DNA from: JAGGSN01 sp965603725 | GTDB lineage: Bacteria; Zixibacteria; MSB-5A5; UBA10806; 4484-95 | Direction of reading: 5' to 3' | Assembly: GCA_965603725.1 (NCBI GenBank) | Contig: CBFDEC010000013.1 | Coordinates: 11,034 to 75,033, forward strand | DNA length: 64,000 nucleotides | Shown: one piece after another, positions 8,795-18,369 of the stretch | How the letters are laid out: every line of letters begins with the position of its first letter | How positions within the stretch are numbered: the first letter of the stretch is position 1 | Translations under genes and position numbers: made by a program | The notes under the pieces: model-generated | Seen by the model: the letters and a program-made list of their open reading frames with translations, nothing else | What the model was told of the DNA's origin: nothing | Databases searched by the model: none

Positions 8795-9904
8795 TCAGGG
8801 CATATTTTCATGACCGCCCTCGTAATATAACTCCTCGATTTTAGCAATCAATCGTTCTGAGGCTTTTCCATCCAGCTTGTAAAAATATCTTTCTCGATAC
8901 CGATCAGCGGCGCTTTTCATTTGGGCGGTAGGGTTTAGGGCCTTTTCTACAGCCTGCTTGATGTCTTTACCCGAGTCGATATGGACAAACGCTCCTTTAA
9001 GGAATTCGCGGTTGTCGATTTCGAGCAAAGGTTGACCATCAGAGTGCTTTAATTTATTGCATGGTAAATCAAAGATAATGCCGATTTTTCTCACTGCGAG
9101 GTAATCGAAAACAGTTGCTGATGCCTCGCTGGTAATTGTATCCGAAACCGCATAATACGGAACGATGTTGTACTCATAAAAGGGCAGCAGAACACTATGA
9201 GGATATTTTTTCACTCTCTTTTCATATATCCGATGCTGTCGATGAGGCGCATATTTTCCCATCCAGCTGTATGGATGAAGCCTGATAATCAGGTTATAGT
9301 CCAGAGTTTGCTCAAATATATCATCTTTAATTGCATAGAGGCATGTTGGTTTATAGGTTGGCGCAAACATGACAGTCGGCTTTTGCGGATTTAATCCCCA
9401 TCTTTTCAGGATTGCTTCTTTATCATTGTATTTTCCCTGAAAATAAAAGTCTAACTTGGGCAGTCCGATCAGGTGCACCTCATTTTTATTGCAGCCGGGA
9501 GCATTGTATAAAGATTCCACACGATGCTGTCCCTCAACGAAAATCTGGTATCTGTGATCGGGAACTTTTGCGAGGTTTCTATAAAGAATGTTTTTGATAC
9601 CTGTTCCATGATTCAAAAAGCACAGCAGAGTCTTGCCATAATCTTTAGCGCTGCGAATAGTATCGCCGGTAATTACAATATCGAAATCCTCAGTTTCGGA
9701 GGTGAATCGATAACCGCGCTTTTCCCACTCATTTATGATAGGCGCACGGTAAGGGAAATCTATAAAAAATCTGCGTTTTTTCTCATGTTCAAGAGAGAAC
9801 CAGACATCGTATTTGTCATTATTTAATAACAGTTCGATCACAGGATCGAAGGCGGCTTTATGATAGACATAGCCAATTTTGAATAAGAGTTTTATCTTTT
9901 TCAA
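8795..9904 (-). CDS. CDP-glycerol glycerophosphotransferase-like (TagF/GT-B) family protein
   Basis: A 369-residue protein resembling the PF04464 family that transfers glycerol-phosphate or related units from CDP-activated donors. Family-type segments are LNHGTGIKN (about residue 115), VMFAPTYKPT (about 190) and IIRLHPY (about 225), plus the late SEASATVFDYLAV motif with its conserved serine/glutamate. In Gram-positives this builds teichoic acid; in Gram-negatives relatives decorate capsule or O-antigen. The adjacent CDP-headgroup synthase gene supports a phosphodiester-linked surface polymer here. Donor and acceptor cannot be told from sequence. Confidence 0.72.
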   Translation of the reverse strand: MKKIKLLFKIGYVYHKAAFDPVIELLLNNDKYDVWFSLEHEKKRRFFIDFPYRAPIINEWEKRGYRFTSETEDFDIVITGDTIRSAKDYGKTLLCFLNHGTGIKNILYRNLAKVPDHRYQIFVEGQHRVESLYNAPGCNKNEVHLIGLPKLDFYFQGKYNDKEAILKRWGLNPQKPTVMFAPTYKPTCLYAIKDDIFEQTLDYNLIIRLHPYSWMGKYAPHRQHRIYEKRVKKYPHSVLLPFYEYNIVPYYAVSDTITSEASATVFDYLAVRKIGIIFDLPCNKLKHSDGQPLLEIDNREFLKGAFVHIDSGKDIKQAVEKALNPTAQMKSAADRYRERYFYKLDGKASERLIAKIEELYYEGGHENMP

Positions 9905-10209
9905 CTTTCATTACTCTCTCTGGTTATTACAATCACTTTAACCTGAATAAAATATTCGAAATCCGAACAGATATTCAGATTTTTTCTAACCGTACAACGA
10001 ATCATATTTTTGGATTTTGTCAACTGAATAAATTAATTATTGAAAATTATTATGGGTAAATCTTCAAGATTTCGTTTACCGCTTGAGACAGACTCCCGGC
10101 AATCTATACTTTTCAGTTGCTGTAAAAACGAATTGGCATCATAATAAAAGCCCCGACTTGATGATTTATTTTCAAACCAGGGATTGTATTTACTCTCTAT
10201 ATAAATTAA
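9905..10209. other. Intergenic, no gene seen
   Basis: AT-rich spacer downstream of rpsA and upstream of the glycerophosphotransferase-like gene. I see no coding frame, clear terminator hairpin or repeat unit. Confidence 0.5.
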
Positions 10210-12312
10210 TCATTCTTCAGCAGGTTCAGCTTTCGTTTTGGCATCTGGCTCAGGAGTTATTTCTTGTTTATGCTCATTTTCGACTTCTCCAACAGCGACA
10301 GTTTCGGTAGTTTCCGGCGTTTCTTCAGCGACTGCAACCCCTGAATCTTCCGCGGCTTGCTCAGCCTCTTCAGATTTATCTTCCTTGCCTTTGTCCAGTT
10401 CTTTCTCTACTACATCTTTCACTTTGAGAGTACGAGTAGGATGTTTAGAAAGGAATTTTTCCAGGTCCTCCCTCTCTCTGACAGCGTAATAAGCCTCAAT
10501 AGACAGGATAATCTTACGGTTTTTCGAATCGAACTCAATCACACGTAGAGGAATTTCATCGTCCTCAGAGAAGGCATCGGATGGTTTAGAAATATCCCGT
10601 TTGCCAAGCATATTGACAGGTATAAACCCCTCGACATTGCCCTCGAGTTCAACTATAACGCCACGGTCCAGCAGGCGGGTAATTGTGCCGAGAGTTTCCG
10701 TGTTGATTGCGTATTTCATTTCGAGTGCTGGCCAGGGATCATCACTGACCTGTTTGAGTCCCAGCGATATCCGGCGATTTTCTTTATCGATACTAAGGAC
10801 CCGGATATCGATATCATCGTTTTTCTTCATTATTTCGGAGGGGTGTTGAATCCGTTTGGTCCAGGACATATCGGAAATATGCACCAAACCATCAATACCA
10901 TCCTCGATTTCAACAAAAGCTCCGAAAGTGGTGAGGTTTCTTACCTTGCCCTTTACCGAAGCGCCTATCGGGTATTTCAGGTCAATAGTCAGCCAGGGAT
11001 CAGGTTCGAGTTGTTTTAGGCCGAGGGAAATTTTTTCATTTTCTTTGTCGACAGACAAGACCACTGCTTCCACTTGATCATTAGTCGAAAGGAGCTTCGA
11101 GGGGTGTTTTATATGCTGAGTCCAGGACATTTCCGAGATATGGATCAGCCCCTCAATGCCGCGTTCGAGTTCGACAAAGGCGCCGTAATCAGTGATTGAA
11201 ACCACATGACCTTTAACACGGCTGTTAACCGGGTATTTCTCTATGACGCTTTCCCAGGGATATGGAGTCAGTTGTTTAAGCCCCAGCGAAATTCTACCGG
11301 AACCCTGATCGAAATCAAGGATTTTAACTTTGATCTCCTGACCAAGCTTGGTAATTTCGGACGGGTGATTTATTCTTCCCCAGGACATATCTGTTATATG
11401 TAAAAGGCCATCGACACCGCCAAGATCAATAAATACTCCGAAATCGGTAATGTTTTTGACAACTCCGTCACGTACCTGTCCCGGCTCTATTTTTTTTAAG
11501 AGTTCTTCACGCATAGACTTACGCTGTTCTTCCAAAACATATCGGCGAGAGACTACGATATTGCGTCTGCTTTTATTGATCTTGATGATTTTTAATTCAA
11601 GTTCTTCCCCCAGAAGGGCATTAAAATCGGGCACCTGACGAAGCGCTACCTGGGAACCGGGCAAGAATGATTCGACGCCGAATATATCTATTACCAGGCC
11701 GCCTTTGATCCGGCGCATCACTTTCCCGATAACAGATTCACCGGCATCATGAGAATCCTTGATCCTATCCCATACTCTCAGGAAGTCAGCTTTTTGTTTA
11801 GACAGCACCAGCTGCCCGTCGCTGTCTTCAACAGCCTCAAGGAATACATCAATCTCGTGACCTACTGATACATTAACAGGTTCAGGAAATTCAGAAATCG
11901 GAATGATCCCCTCGGATTTGAAACCAACATCAACAATGACGTCGTCGCGTGTCACACCCATAACCTTGCCCATGATGATTTCCCCCTCTTTGAAATCCTG
12001 AAGAGTACTCTCATACATCACCAGCATTTTGTTGTAATCTTCTTCGGAATATTCCTGTTCTTCAATCTCTTCCTCAGAGAGAACTACAGGAGTATCCAGT
12101 TTTCTAATTTTCATTCTGGGGGCTTTAGTGCGAGTTCTTTTTACCGGTTTGACTTCAGCAGTATCGACTTTTTTAGCCTGTTCCTTTTTGGCGGTAGCTA
12201 CGGCTCTTGAAAGCTTTTTGGCTTTTTTTGTTTTACTTTTGACGCCACCTCCTGTCTTTTTAATTGTTTTTGCGGTTTTCTTAACCGCCGCCTTCTTCTT
12301 TCCTTCTGGCAT
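10210..12312 (-). CDS. rpsA: 30S ribosomal protein S1
   Basis: A 700-residue protein with six S1 OB-fold repeats (about residues 105-600). The clearest repeats contain GVVKNITDFGVFIDLGGVDG, GHVVSITDYGAFVELERGIEG and GKVRNLTTFGAFVEIEDGIDG, each followed by the H-I-(S/T)-(D/E)-M-S-W signature. It helps load mRNA on the 30S subunit. It is longer than the usual 550 or so residues, with a lysine/alanine-rich N-terminal extension of about 60 residues and an acidic Glu/Ala-rich tail. Start supported by AGGAGG ten bases upstream; its own promoter lies in the gap before it. Confidence 0.96.
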   Translation of the reverse strand: MPEGKKKAAVKKTAKTIKKTGGGVKSKTKKAKKLSRAVATAKKEQAKKVDTAEVKPVKRTRTKAPRMKIRKLDTPVVLSEEEIEEQEYSEEDYNKMLVMYESTLQDFKEGEIIMGKVMGVTRDDVIVDVGFKSEGIIPISEFPEPVNVSVGHEIDVFLEAVEDSDGQLVLSKQKADFLRVWDRIKDSHDAGESVIGKVMRRIKGGLVIDIFGVESFLPGSQVALRQVPDFNALLGEELELKIIKINKSRRNIVVSRRYVLEEQRKSMREELLKKIEPGQVRDGVVKNITDFGVFIDLGGVDGLLHITDMSWGRINHPSEITKLGQEIKVKILDFDQGSGRISLGLKQLTPYPWESVIEKYPVNSRVKGHVVSITDYGAFVELERGIEGLIHISEMSWTQHIKHPSKLLSTNDQVEAVVLSVDKENEKISLGLKQLEPDPWLTIDLKYPIGASVKGKVRNLTTFGAFVEIEDGIDGLVHISDMSWTKRIQHPSEIMKKNDDIDIRVLSIDKENRRISLGLKQVSDDPWPALEMKYAINTETLGTITRLLDRGVIVELEGNVEGFIPVNMLGKRDISKPSDAFSEDDEIPLRVIEFDSKNRKIILSIEAYYAVREREDLEKFLSKHPTRTLKVKDVVEKELDKGKEDKSEEAEQAAEDSGVAVAEETPETTETVAVGEVENEHKQEITPEPDAKTKAEPAEE

Positions 12313-12374
12313 TTACACATGTCCTCCTAAAATTGTAATTACCCCAAAGGGCTGATCTCAAAGGATCTTAAGAC

Positions 12375-12402
12375 AATATAATCACATTAATTTCTAATGC
12401 AA
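12375..12402 (-). promoter_or_regulatory. Probable sigma-70-type promoter of rpsA
   Basis: On the minus strand TTGCAT (12402-12397) and TATATT (12380-12375) are separated by 16 bases, about 60 bases upstream of the rpsA ATG. This fits a housekeeping promoter giving S1 its own transcript apart from the plsC/cmk run. Seen in sequence only. Confidence 0.5.
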
Positions 12403-12478
12403 TCTATTTTTATATCGGCCAAGGGAAAAATTTTAAAACCTTTTACGCGCTTTAATTTTAGACAAATTAGCAAGTGTT

Positions 12479-13114
12479 TTAGCTGGTTTTTGCAGCGGTT
12501 TGAAGTTCTTTGAGCCTATTCATCAACTTATCCGTAATGATTTTATACCCCTCTTTTGAATGCGCTTGTGAGCATATCCAGCCTGAGTCAATTATTCGTC
12601 CAAAAGTTACCTTCATCCTCTTTCCCAGAAACAGGTTCCACCAGGCCTTTTTTGTGTTCTCTATATAGACAGGAACAATCGACACTCCTGCTTTCTGAGC
12701 AAGCATACCCGCGCCGATCTTACCATCCTTAATCTGGCCGTTTGCAGAACGAGTACCCTCGGGGAACATGATTAGAGCTTTACCTTTTTTCAAAAACGAT
12801 ATTGATTTTTTTATAGCGTCGAGATCAAAATTAAATCTATCAACTGGAAAAGCATTAACCCGTGATATCAAATGCCCCAACAAAAATGGCTCGAACAGCT
12901 CTTTCTTGGCCATAAACCAGAGTTCCCGCGGGACTGTCGAACCCAGCAGAAACGGGTCGGCTCCGGCAATATGATTTGAGGCAATAATCAAACCGCCAGT
13001 CAACGGAATGTTATCAACACCGCTAAGCTTAAGGCGGCATAACGTTTTCATATAGATGTTAATGGAAAAATGGAAAATCCAATATAAATGGTTTACCTGA
13101 GTTTTTTTCTGCAT
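12479..13114 (-). CDS. plsC: 1-acyl-sn-glycerol-3-phosphate acyltransferase
   Basis: A 211-residue PlsC-family membrane acyltransferase. It has the catalytic NHIAGADPFLLG block (the HX4D motif, about residue 47) and FPEGTRSANGQIKDG (about 118), the glycerol-phosphate binding motif. It acylates lysophosphatidic acid to phosphatidic acid. The start overlaps the end of cmk by 22 bases, and the order rluB-cmk-plsC-rpsA is a familiar bacterial cluster, so it is cotranscribed with cmk. The length is normal for the short PlsC type. Confidence 0.9.
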   Translation of the reverse strand: MQKKTQVNHLYWIFHFSINIYMKTLCRLKLSGVDNIPLTGGLIIASNHIAGADPFLLGSTVPRELWFMAKKELFEPFLLGHLISRVNAFPVDRFNFDLDAIKKSISFLKKGKALIMFPEGTRSANGQIKDGKIGAGMLAQKAGVSIVPVYIENTKKAWWNLFLGKRMKVTFGRIIDSGWICSQAHSKEGYKIITDKLMNRLKELQTAAKTS

Positions 13115-13758
13115 ATTTCGTAAATTTTCTCGACCTGCTCTTCAAAGGTCAGATTTGTTGTGTCAATTTCTATTGCATCATCGGCTTTTTTTAACGGCGA
13201 ATGTTCTCGGCTCGAATCGATTCGATCCCGTTTAACCAGATTTTCTCGAAATTTTTCCAGTTCTTTGTCGGAAGCATTCTTCTGCAGAAGACGTCTTTGC
13301 GATCTAACATCAAGATCAGCCACCAGAAATATTTTAATATCGGCATCGGGAAAGACATAAGACCCCAGGTCTCTGCCCTCAGCCACTATATCGAAATTGC
13401 GGGCAAAAGACCGCTGCTGCCGGTGCATATATTCACGGACTACAGGCGCCGCGGATACTTCAGACACAAAATCCTCGACCTCGTTATTGCGAATCTGGTC
13501 AGTCACATCGACATTATCAAGCGTCACCATCAGCCCATTATCACCTGGTATAAGCCGGAGAATAGTAGAATCCAGTATATCTTTTGTCAGTTTTTCATCT
13601 TTAAATGTTTCAATTCCGAGTTTAAGAAACTTTACAGTCAGGGCGCGGTACATGGCGCCTGTATCGAGATAAATAAAACCAAGCTTAGCCGCCAGAGCAA
13701 TCGCCGTAGTACTTTTGCCGGAACCGGCCGGCCCATCTATGACAACCACCTTCCCCAT
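13093..13758 (-). CDS. cmk: Cytidylate kinase
   Basis: A 221-residue (d)CMP kinase. P-loop GPAGSGKSTTA is at residue 8, followed by the CMP-binding segment LDTGAMYRALT and the conserved AEGRDLGSYVFPDAD block. It phosphorylates CMP/dCMP for nucleic-acid and lipid precursors. The start ATG overlaps the rluB stop by one base (shared position 13758), and its own 3' end overlaps plsC, so all three are coupled. Confidence 0.95.
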   Translation of the reverse strand: MGKVVVIDGPAGSGKSTTAIALAAKLGFIYLDTGAMYRALTVKFLKLGIETFKDEKLTKDILDSTILRLIPGDNGLMVTLDNVDVTDQIRNNEVEDFVSEVSAAPVVREYMHRQQRSFARNFDIVAEGRDLGSYVFPDADIKIFLVADLDVRSQRRLLQKNASDKELEKFRENLVKRDRIDSSREHSPLKKADDAIEIDTTNLTFEEQVEKIYEICRKKLR

Positions 13759-14477
13759 TATTTCAATCCCACCAAAGCCTTAAGCGCTTTAAGCTGCGCT
13801 TGATTGATTAATACGAATTTTCCTTCATCCAGGTTTCCCAGCTTAAGACTGCCATACGATATCCTTTTTAGACTTTGAACCGGATAGCCGATTTTTTTAA
13901 ACATGCGGCGCACCTGCCTTTTTCGTCCCTCGTGAATGGTGATATGTACTGTGCTTGATGTTTCATTTTTCCTGATTAAATTTGTTTTTGCCGGAGAAGT
14001 TAAGCCATCCTCAAGCATTATTCCGTTTTGAAGCTTTTTTAATGCCGAGTCGGTTATGATTCCCTTACATTCCACTTCGTAAGTTTTCTCTACCTCATAC
14101 CGTGGATGGCTCAGCCGGAAAGCCAATTGGCCGTCGTTGGTAAAAAACAGCAGCCCCGATGAATCATAATCGAGACGGCCGACTGGAAATACCTTCCCTT
14201 TGTAGTTGTCTAAAAATGACGTTACCAGCTTTTTGTGATGCGGATCTCTGGTAGAAACCAAAAAACCGGGCGGTTTATTCATCATGAGATAGAAAGCCCC
14301 GGTTTTCGGTGAGACGATTTTTCCGTCTACCTCGATGATATCGCTATTTTCCTGAACCTGGATTCCCAGTTCAGCCACGGTCTGGCCGTTAATTTTAACT
14401 CGTCTCTGAAGTATCAAGTTATCAGCATGACGTCGTGAGGCGACCCCGGAACGGGCAAGGTATTTGTTTATTCGCAT
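13758..14477 (-). CDS. rluB: 23S rRNA pseudouridine synthase, RluB/RsuA family
   Basis: A 239-residue enzyme with an N-terminal S4 RNA-binding domain (MRINKYLARSGVASRRHAD) and the RsuA-type catalytic domain, including VGRLDYDSSGLLFFTNDG with the catalytic aspartate. It also has the late HEGRKRQVRRMF motif. It converts specific rRNA uridines to pseudouridine. In many bacteria rluB follows scpA/scpB directly, as here apart from one inserted gene. RluB, RsuA and RluE-type specificities cannot be fully separated by sequence; RluB is favoured by gene order. Confidence 0.88.
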   Translation of the reverse strand: MRINKYLARSGVASRRHADNLILQRRVKINGQTVAELGIQVQENSDIIEVDGKIVSPKTGAFYLMMNKPPGFLVSTRDPHHKKLVTSFLDNYKGKVFPVGRLDYDSSGLLFFTNDGQLAFRLSHPRYEVEKTYEVECKGIITDSALKKLQNGIMLEDGLTSPAKTNLIRKNETSSTVHITIHEGRKRQVRRMFKKIGYPVQSLKRISYGSLKLGNLDEGKFVLINQAQLKALKALVGLK

Positions 14478-14547
14478 TTAATGTTTGCTTTCACTAAATT
14501 AAAACTATAAAGAAAAGATATAAATTATTTTTTAATAAAGTTAATCA

Positions 14548-15756
14548 TCATTTTTTGCTAGATGATTTCATTTCTTTATCCGCACTATAAGCCTCTAGCC
14601 AGAAGTATAAATGATATAACTGATTAGCAAAAACATATTCACCAAAAGCATCTGTGCCCCTAATTATTCCTAAATCTTTCATCTTTTTTATAAAATTATC
14701 GAGTTTTCCACGTTCACTCTTATTTATTTTCCCCAATATTTCTTTGCGATGAAAAATTGTACCTATTTCTAATTTGGCTATCTTCCTTAAAATTGATCGG
14801 TAAGTTTCACTTCTTAATGTTCGATAAACATGAGGATCCAAATATTTCATACCGACATTTTTGGCGGCTATTAATATTCCACTTTGTGCATCTTTTTTAT
14901 CGATATGTTCATCTGAATTATTCCAATAAATTGCGTCTCCAACTTCATGCATAAGCATAGGCAATCCACCAGATAATTCAACCATTAGTGACAGCGCTAC
15001 AGGATCAATTGTGATAGAACTCTTATTAAACATACTTGTAAAAAAAGTATTTGACTCACTTTCGTTCATAGGAGTTAATTCAACTATGTCAAAAATTCTT
15101 GTTATAGATGGTTGATGCTTAATCATTTCTTCACGTCGTTCAGATATGCCTACAAGAATAATTAGTATTGGAAGTTTCTCTTGTGAAGTTGCTAATTCAT
15201 CTACAAAGCTCTTAATAAAATGAGAAAAATCTGAAATACTTGTTATACCATTCAAATCATCTAATATTATAATAAGACCTTTTTTATCATCTTTAATAAT
15301 ATCACATATTTTCCTCATTACTGGTATAAAATTATCAACTAAAGCACGTAATTCAGATTTATCTTGTGTGAAATCTATACCAAAACCAAATACATTTATA
15401 CCCTTAATATATTTATCAAAAGACTCTCGCAACTTTTCAAACAGTGATTTATCAACTTCTTGAAGCAACCTCTGAAATATTATTCGAATCATTTCTTCAA
15501 GAGAATTTATTCCCCCTAAATAGCAATGATTTCCTACAAAATTGCATTTTTTTTCCGCTATATATCTAATATATCCCGCTAATGAGCTTTTACCAATACC
15601 GCGCTCCCCTGAAATAAAAACATTCTCATTTCTTCCTGAGGCTGTTTGGTTAACAATTCTTTCCAATTTCCTTACTTCTTCAGCCCGGGCTACAAAATAT
15701 TCAATAGGAACTGGTCTTCCGGGCATAAAAGGACTTTCTTTAATAACTTGATTCAT
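14548..15756 (-). CDS. AAA ATPase (ORC1/Cdc6- or STAND-like), accessory
   Basis: A 402-residue AAA-type ATPase. Walker A is GERGIGKSSLAG (about residue 50) and Walker B LIIILDDLNGI (about 170). A sensor-like LVGISERREEM follows, and a helical/winged-helix-like C-terminus (RKEILGKINKSERGKLDNF) begins near residue 335. The layout, with FVARAEEVRKLERIV at the start, is that of Orc1/Cdc6-like or STAND ATPases found in defence and mobile loci. It is visibly more AT-rich than the flanking rluB and scpB and interrupts an otherwise conserved gene order, suggesting acquisition. Partner and role unknown. Confidence 0.72.
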   Translation of the reverse strand: MNQVIKESPFMPGRPVPIEYFVARAEEVRKLERIVNQTASGRNENVFISGERGIGKSSLAGYIRYIAEKKCNFVGNHCYLGGINSLEEMIRIIFQRLLQEVDKSLFEKLRESFDKYIKGINVFGFGIDFTQDKSELRALVDNFIPVMRKICDIIKDDKKGLIIILDDLNGITSISDFSHFIKSFVDELATSQEKLPILIILVGISERREEMIKHQPSITRIFDIVELTPMNESESNTFFTSMFNKSSITIDPVALSLMVELSGGLPMLMHEVGDAIYWNNSDEHIDKKDAQSGILIAAKNVGMKYLDPHVYRTLRSETYRSILRKIAKLEIGTIFHRKEILGKINKSERGKLDNFIKKMKDLGIIRGTDAFGEYVFANQLYHLYFWLEAYSADKEMKSSSKK

Positions 15757-15993
15757 TTCCTTGCTTCCAATTCTTTTAGGTTCTACAAATAAAAAGCAAT
15801 AATAAATGAAAAATCACAATCTTATATAAATCATAAGTAAAAACATATCAATTATCAAGTGAAATTATTTGAAATAAATCTATTATGTTTTACTCTTCCA
15901 CTATCAAATTATTTGCTAATCCAAAATTGGCTGGCTGTTCCGGCTTAATATTAAAGCTGTTCAATCTGAGTTCTTTTTGAAATATATTAATAA

Positions 15994-16686
15994 CTAAGGC
16001 CTTTCCTCCGAACTTAAACTTACCTTAAGATCCTCATCGACAGCCTTGTCTGGAAGTTTGTTTTCAGTCGGTAAGCTGTCAGGCATATCAATGGATTTAT
16101 CAGTAATATCGGCATTATTATCATCATCGTTCTCGCCGGATTTAATCAATTTAAGCATGGGCAGACTATCTGTATGCTTTTCTATTTCTGTAAGCGGTGG
16201 AAGATGGTCCAGCGATGGCAGTCCGAAAAATTCCAGGAAATATTCTGACGTTTTATATAAAAGCGGATTGCCCGGAGCAGGAGATTTGCCATCAATTACT
16301 ACTAAATTTTTGGTCATCAGGTTCTTCAGCACTCCCCCGCAATCCACGCCTCTGATTCTCTCAATCTCGGCCCTGATAACCGATTGTTTATAGGCTATCA
16401 CCGCCAGTGTTTCCAATGCCGCCTGCGATAAACGAACAGCTTTTTCTCTTATGTTAGCCTTGCTCACAATTGAATGGTACTCAGGTAAGGTTAACATTCT
16501 ATAACCGCCGGCCACAAGTTCTATCCGAAAACATCGCCTGGCAGTAATGTATTCCTCATTTAGCAGGACAATGATTTTCTCAACTGTTTGTTTTGATAAA
16601 TTTAAAGCCCTTGTGAGTTGCGACAACTTCAGCGGTTCTTTAGAGGTAAACAGCAATGCCTCTATACAGCCTTTCTGATCAGTCAA
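15994..16686 (-). CDS. scpB: Segregation and condensation protein B
   Basis: A 230-residue ScpB with paired winged-helix domains (about residues 1-170): IEALLFTSKEPLKLSQL at the start, then QAALETLAVIAYKQSVIRAEI and the RGVDCGGVLKNL motif. The C-terminal 60 residues are an acidic, low-complexity tail. ScpB pairs with ScpA (kleisin) and SMC in chromosome condensation. It is separated from scpA by a secreted peptidase gene, which is unusual. Confidence 0.92.
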   Translation of the reverse strand: MTDQKGCIEALLFTSKEPLKLSQLTRALNLSKQTVEKIIVLLNEEYITARRCFRIELVAGGYRMLTLPEYHSIVSKANIREKAVRLSQAALETLAVIAYKQSVIRAEIERIRGVDCGGVLKNLMTKNLVVIDGKSPAPGNPLLYKTSEYFLEFFGLPSLDHLPPLTEIEKHTDSLPMLKLIKSGENDDDNNADITDKSIDMPDSLPTENKLPDKAVDEDLKVSLSSEERP

Positions 16687-16749
16687 TTCAAACTGCTCTT
16701 TCGACAGAACGTTTCGATTATTAACACGTGTACTTATTTTTGTTTTCCC

Positions 16750-18369
16750 TTATTTTAAAAACAACATTTTTGCATTTGCCTGATGCTCACCGATTAGCAA
16801 TCGATAATAATAAAATCCGCTTGCGATACCGTTTTCAGGCACCCAGTTAACGCTATTTACACCTCTTTCGGTTAAACCATCAAGTCGGTCTACAATTCGA
16901 CCGCTTATATTATATATATTTATTTTATAATTAATGGGCCCGGAATTCCAGTAAAAAATTATATTGCAGGACAAATTAAATGGATTGGGGTAATTACCAT
17001 ACAGCTTAAACTCATCAGGCCGAGGAGGCTTATTTGACGTGAAACCCGAAGGTATTGAATCGATATAAGCGTTGTACCGGTAGTGAGCGGAATCTATTAT
17101 GGCATATCCCTGGTAAGGCCAATTTATACTTAGAACGACGCCTTCGCATTCATTAAAATCTTCGACCTGCATCACGATCTCTTGACCAGGTTCCAGGCGG
17201 TAAGTAGAAATTTCGATAGGCTGCTCATTATATATGGCAATTAATGCGAGTTCCTCAGGATAATCTTGATCGGCATTAAATTCAATAACCAGATTGGATT
17301 TATTGACAACGGTATTTTCGAAATGCATATAGCCAATTCCCAAATTTTCTATAGCCCTGGGAGTATCGACCCAACCGGTGGGGTAAGTTGAATGATTCAC
17401 TGATAATGGCACTGTAATCGGAAAATGTTCTCCTTCCTCGAAAAAGCCCGGTCTGTAGCTGCTGTTTGTAAAATAATTCCAGGCAGTAAAGAGCGTAAAT
17501 TCATAATCAAAATTGATTTCCTGTTCTGATAAAACCGTTTTTATAGCAACTAAGGAATTATCCAGATTAATAAGCTTAACGAAAATTTGTCTTATTATAT
17601 CGATGCCGTGTCTTTGAGACAAGAATTCAGCAAACACCCAGGCTCCATACATATGTGAGCCGCCGGTAAGATAAATTGAATGATCGATTTTTAAATAATA
17701 ATCCTCCAGATAATAATAAACCTCGTTTAAATCGTCAAAAACCCTCTCCTCGGCCCAGTTGGCGGTAAGCTCATACCACCAGAACGTCGAATCGCCGGTA
17801 AACGCCCTGTAGGCCATCTGCACAGCATGGAAATACTCATGGGCACAGGTGGCTTTTAAAAAAGGTAATGGATCATCCGGGTGAAACTCGTTTCGAAGGT
17901 CATTCCCGATATGGATATAAGATGCATACGCCTGACGGTCAGGATAGTAATCAGATTGAAATTCAGGAGCTGTCAGTCCGGTTATACTGCTCACATAAAT
18001 ATCATAACGATTATCACCGCCAATACCCTCATCCGGCGGAGGCATATCATATCCCAATAATATAATATATTTGTAATGGGCCAGTTCCAGGTACTCAGCC
18101 ATTCGGTTGATATAATCAGGGGTTCCATCAACCGGATCAACATCCTCATCAGGGTAATAAACTGGATAATCACCCGCCGTATCATAATGAATTTTGAAAA
18201 ACTCGCTGCTGAAACTGCAGGGTAAATCCGGACGGTCGAGGATTAACGGCGGCCAGTTAGTAGAATCTTTCAAAGCCATAATCAGATCGCCCGTGGATAT
18301 ATTCTGCTGGCCGTACAGTAAAGCTGTCAGGCCAAATATAATGATTAATATTTTAGCTTGATGCTGCAT
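16750..18369 (-). CDS. Secreted putative metallopeptidase with C-terminal YPNPFN sorting domain
   Basis: About 539 residues from the ATG at 18369, which precedes a signal peptide (ILIIIFGLTALLYGQ). Longer in-frame starts run deep into scpA, so they are unlikely. A catalytic-looking HEYFHAVQ (HExxH) lies near residue 185, followed by ELTANWAEE with a plausible third ligand glutamate. This resembles the MXAN_6640-type secreted metalloproteases. The last 80 residues hold YGNYPNPFN and a GxxVxxL...GFYYYRL pattern, the type IX-like sorting domain of FCB bacteria. It overlaps the scpA end by 17 bases. Substrate unknown. Confidence 0.8.
   Translation of the reverse strand: MQHQAKILIIIFGLTALLYGQQNISTGDLIMALKDSTNWPPLILDRPDLPCSFSSEFFKIHYDTAGDYPVYYPDEDVDPVDGTPDYINRMAEYLELAHYKYIILLGYDMPPPDEGIGGDNRYDIYVSSITGLTAPEFQSDYYPDRQAYASYIHIGNDLRNEFHPDDPLPFLKATCAHEYFHAVQMAYRAFTGDSTFWWYELTANWAEERVFDDLNEVYYYLEDYYLKIDHSIYLTGGSHMYGAWVFAEFLSQRHGIDIIRQIFVKLINLDNSLVAIKTVLSEQEINFDYEFTLFTAWNYFTNSSYRPGFFEEGEHFPITVPLSVNHSTYPTGWVDTPRAIENLGIGYMHFENTVVNKSNLVIEFNADQDYPEELALIAIYNEQPIEISTYRLEPGQEIVMQVEDFNECEGVVLSINWPYQGYAIIDSAHYRYNAYIDSIPSGFTSNKPPRPDEFKLYGNYPNPFNLSCNIIFYWNSGPINYKINIYNISGRIVDRLDGLTERGVNSVNWVPENGIASGFYYYRLLIGEHQANAKMLFLK

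Noticed and set aside
15890..15993. Open stretch after scpB ending in a stop, possible gene remnant
   Set aside because: No acceptable start codon with ribosome site and only about 30 residues; cannot be supported.
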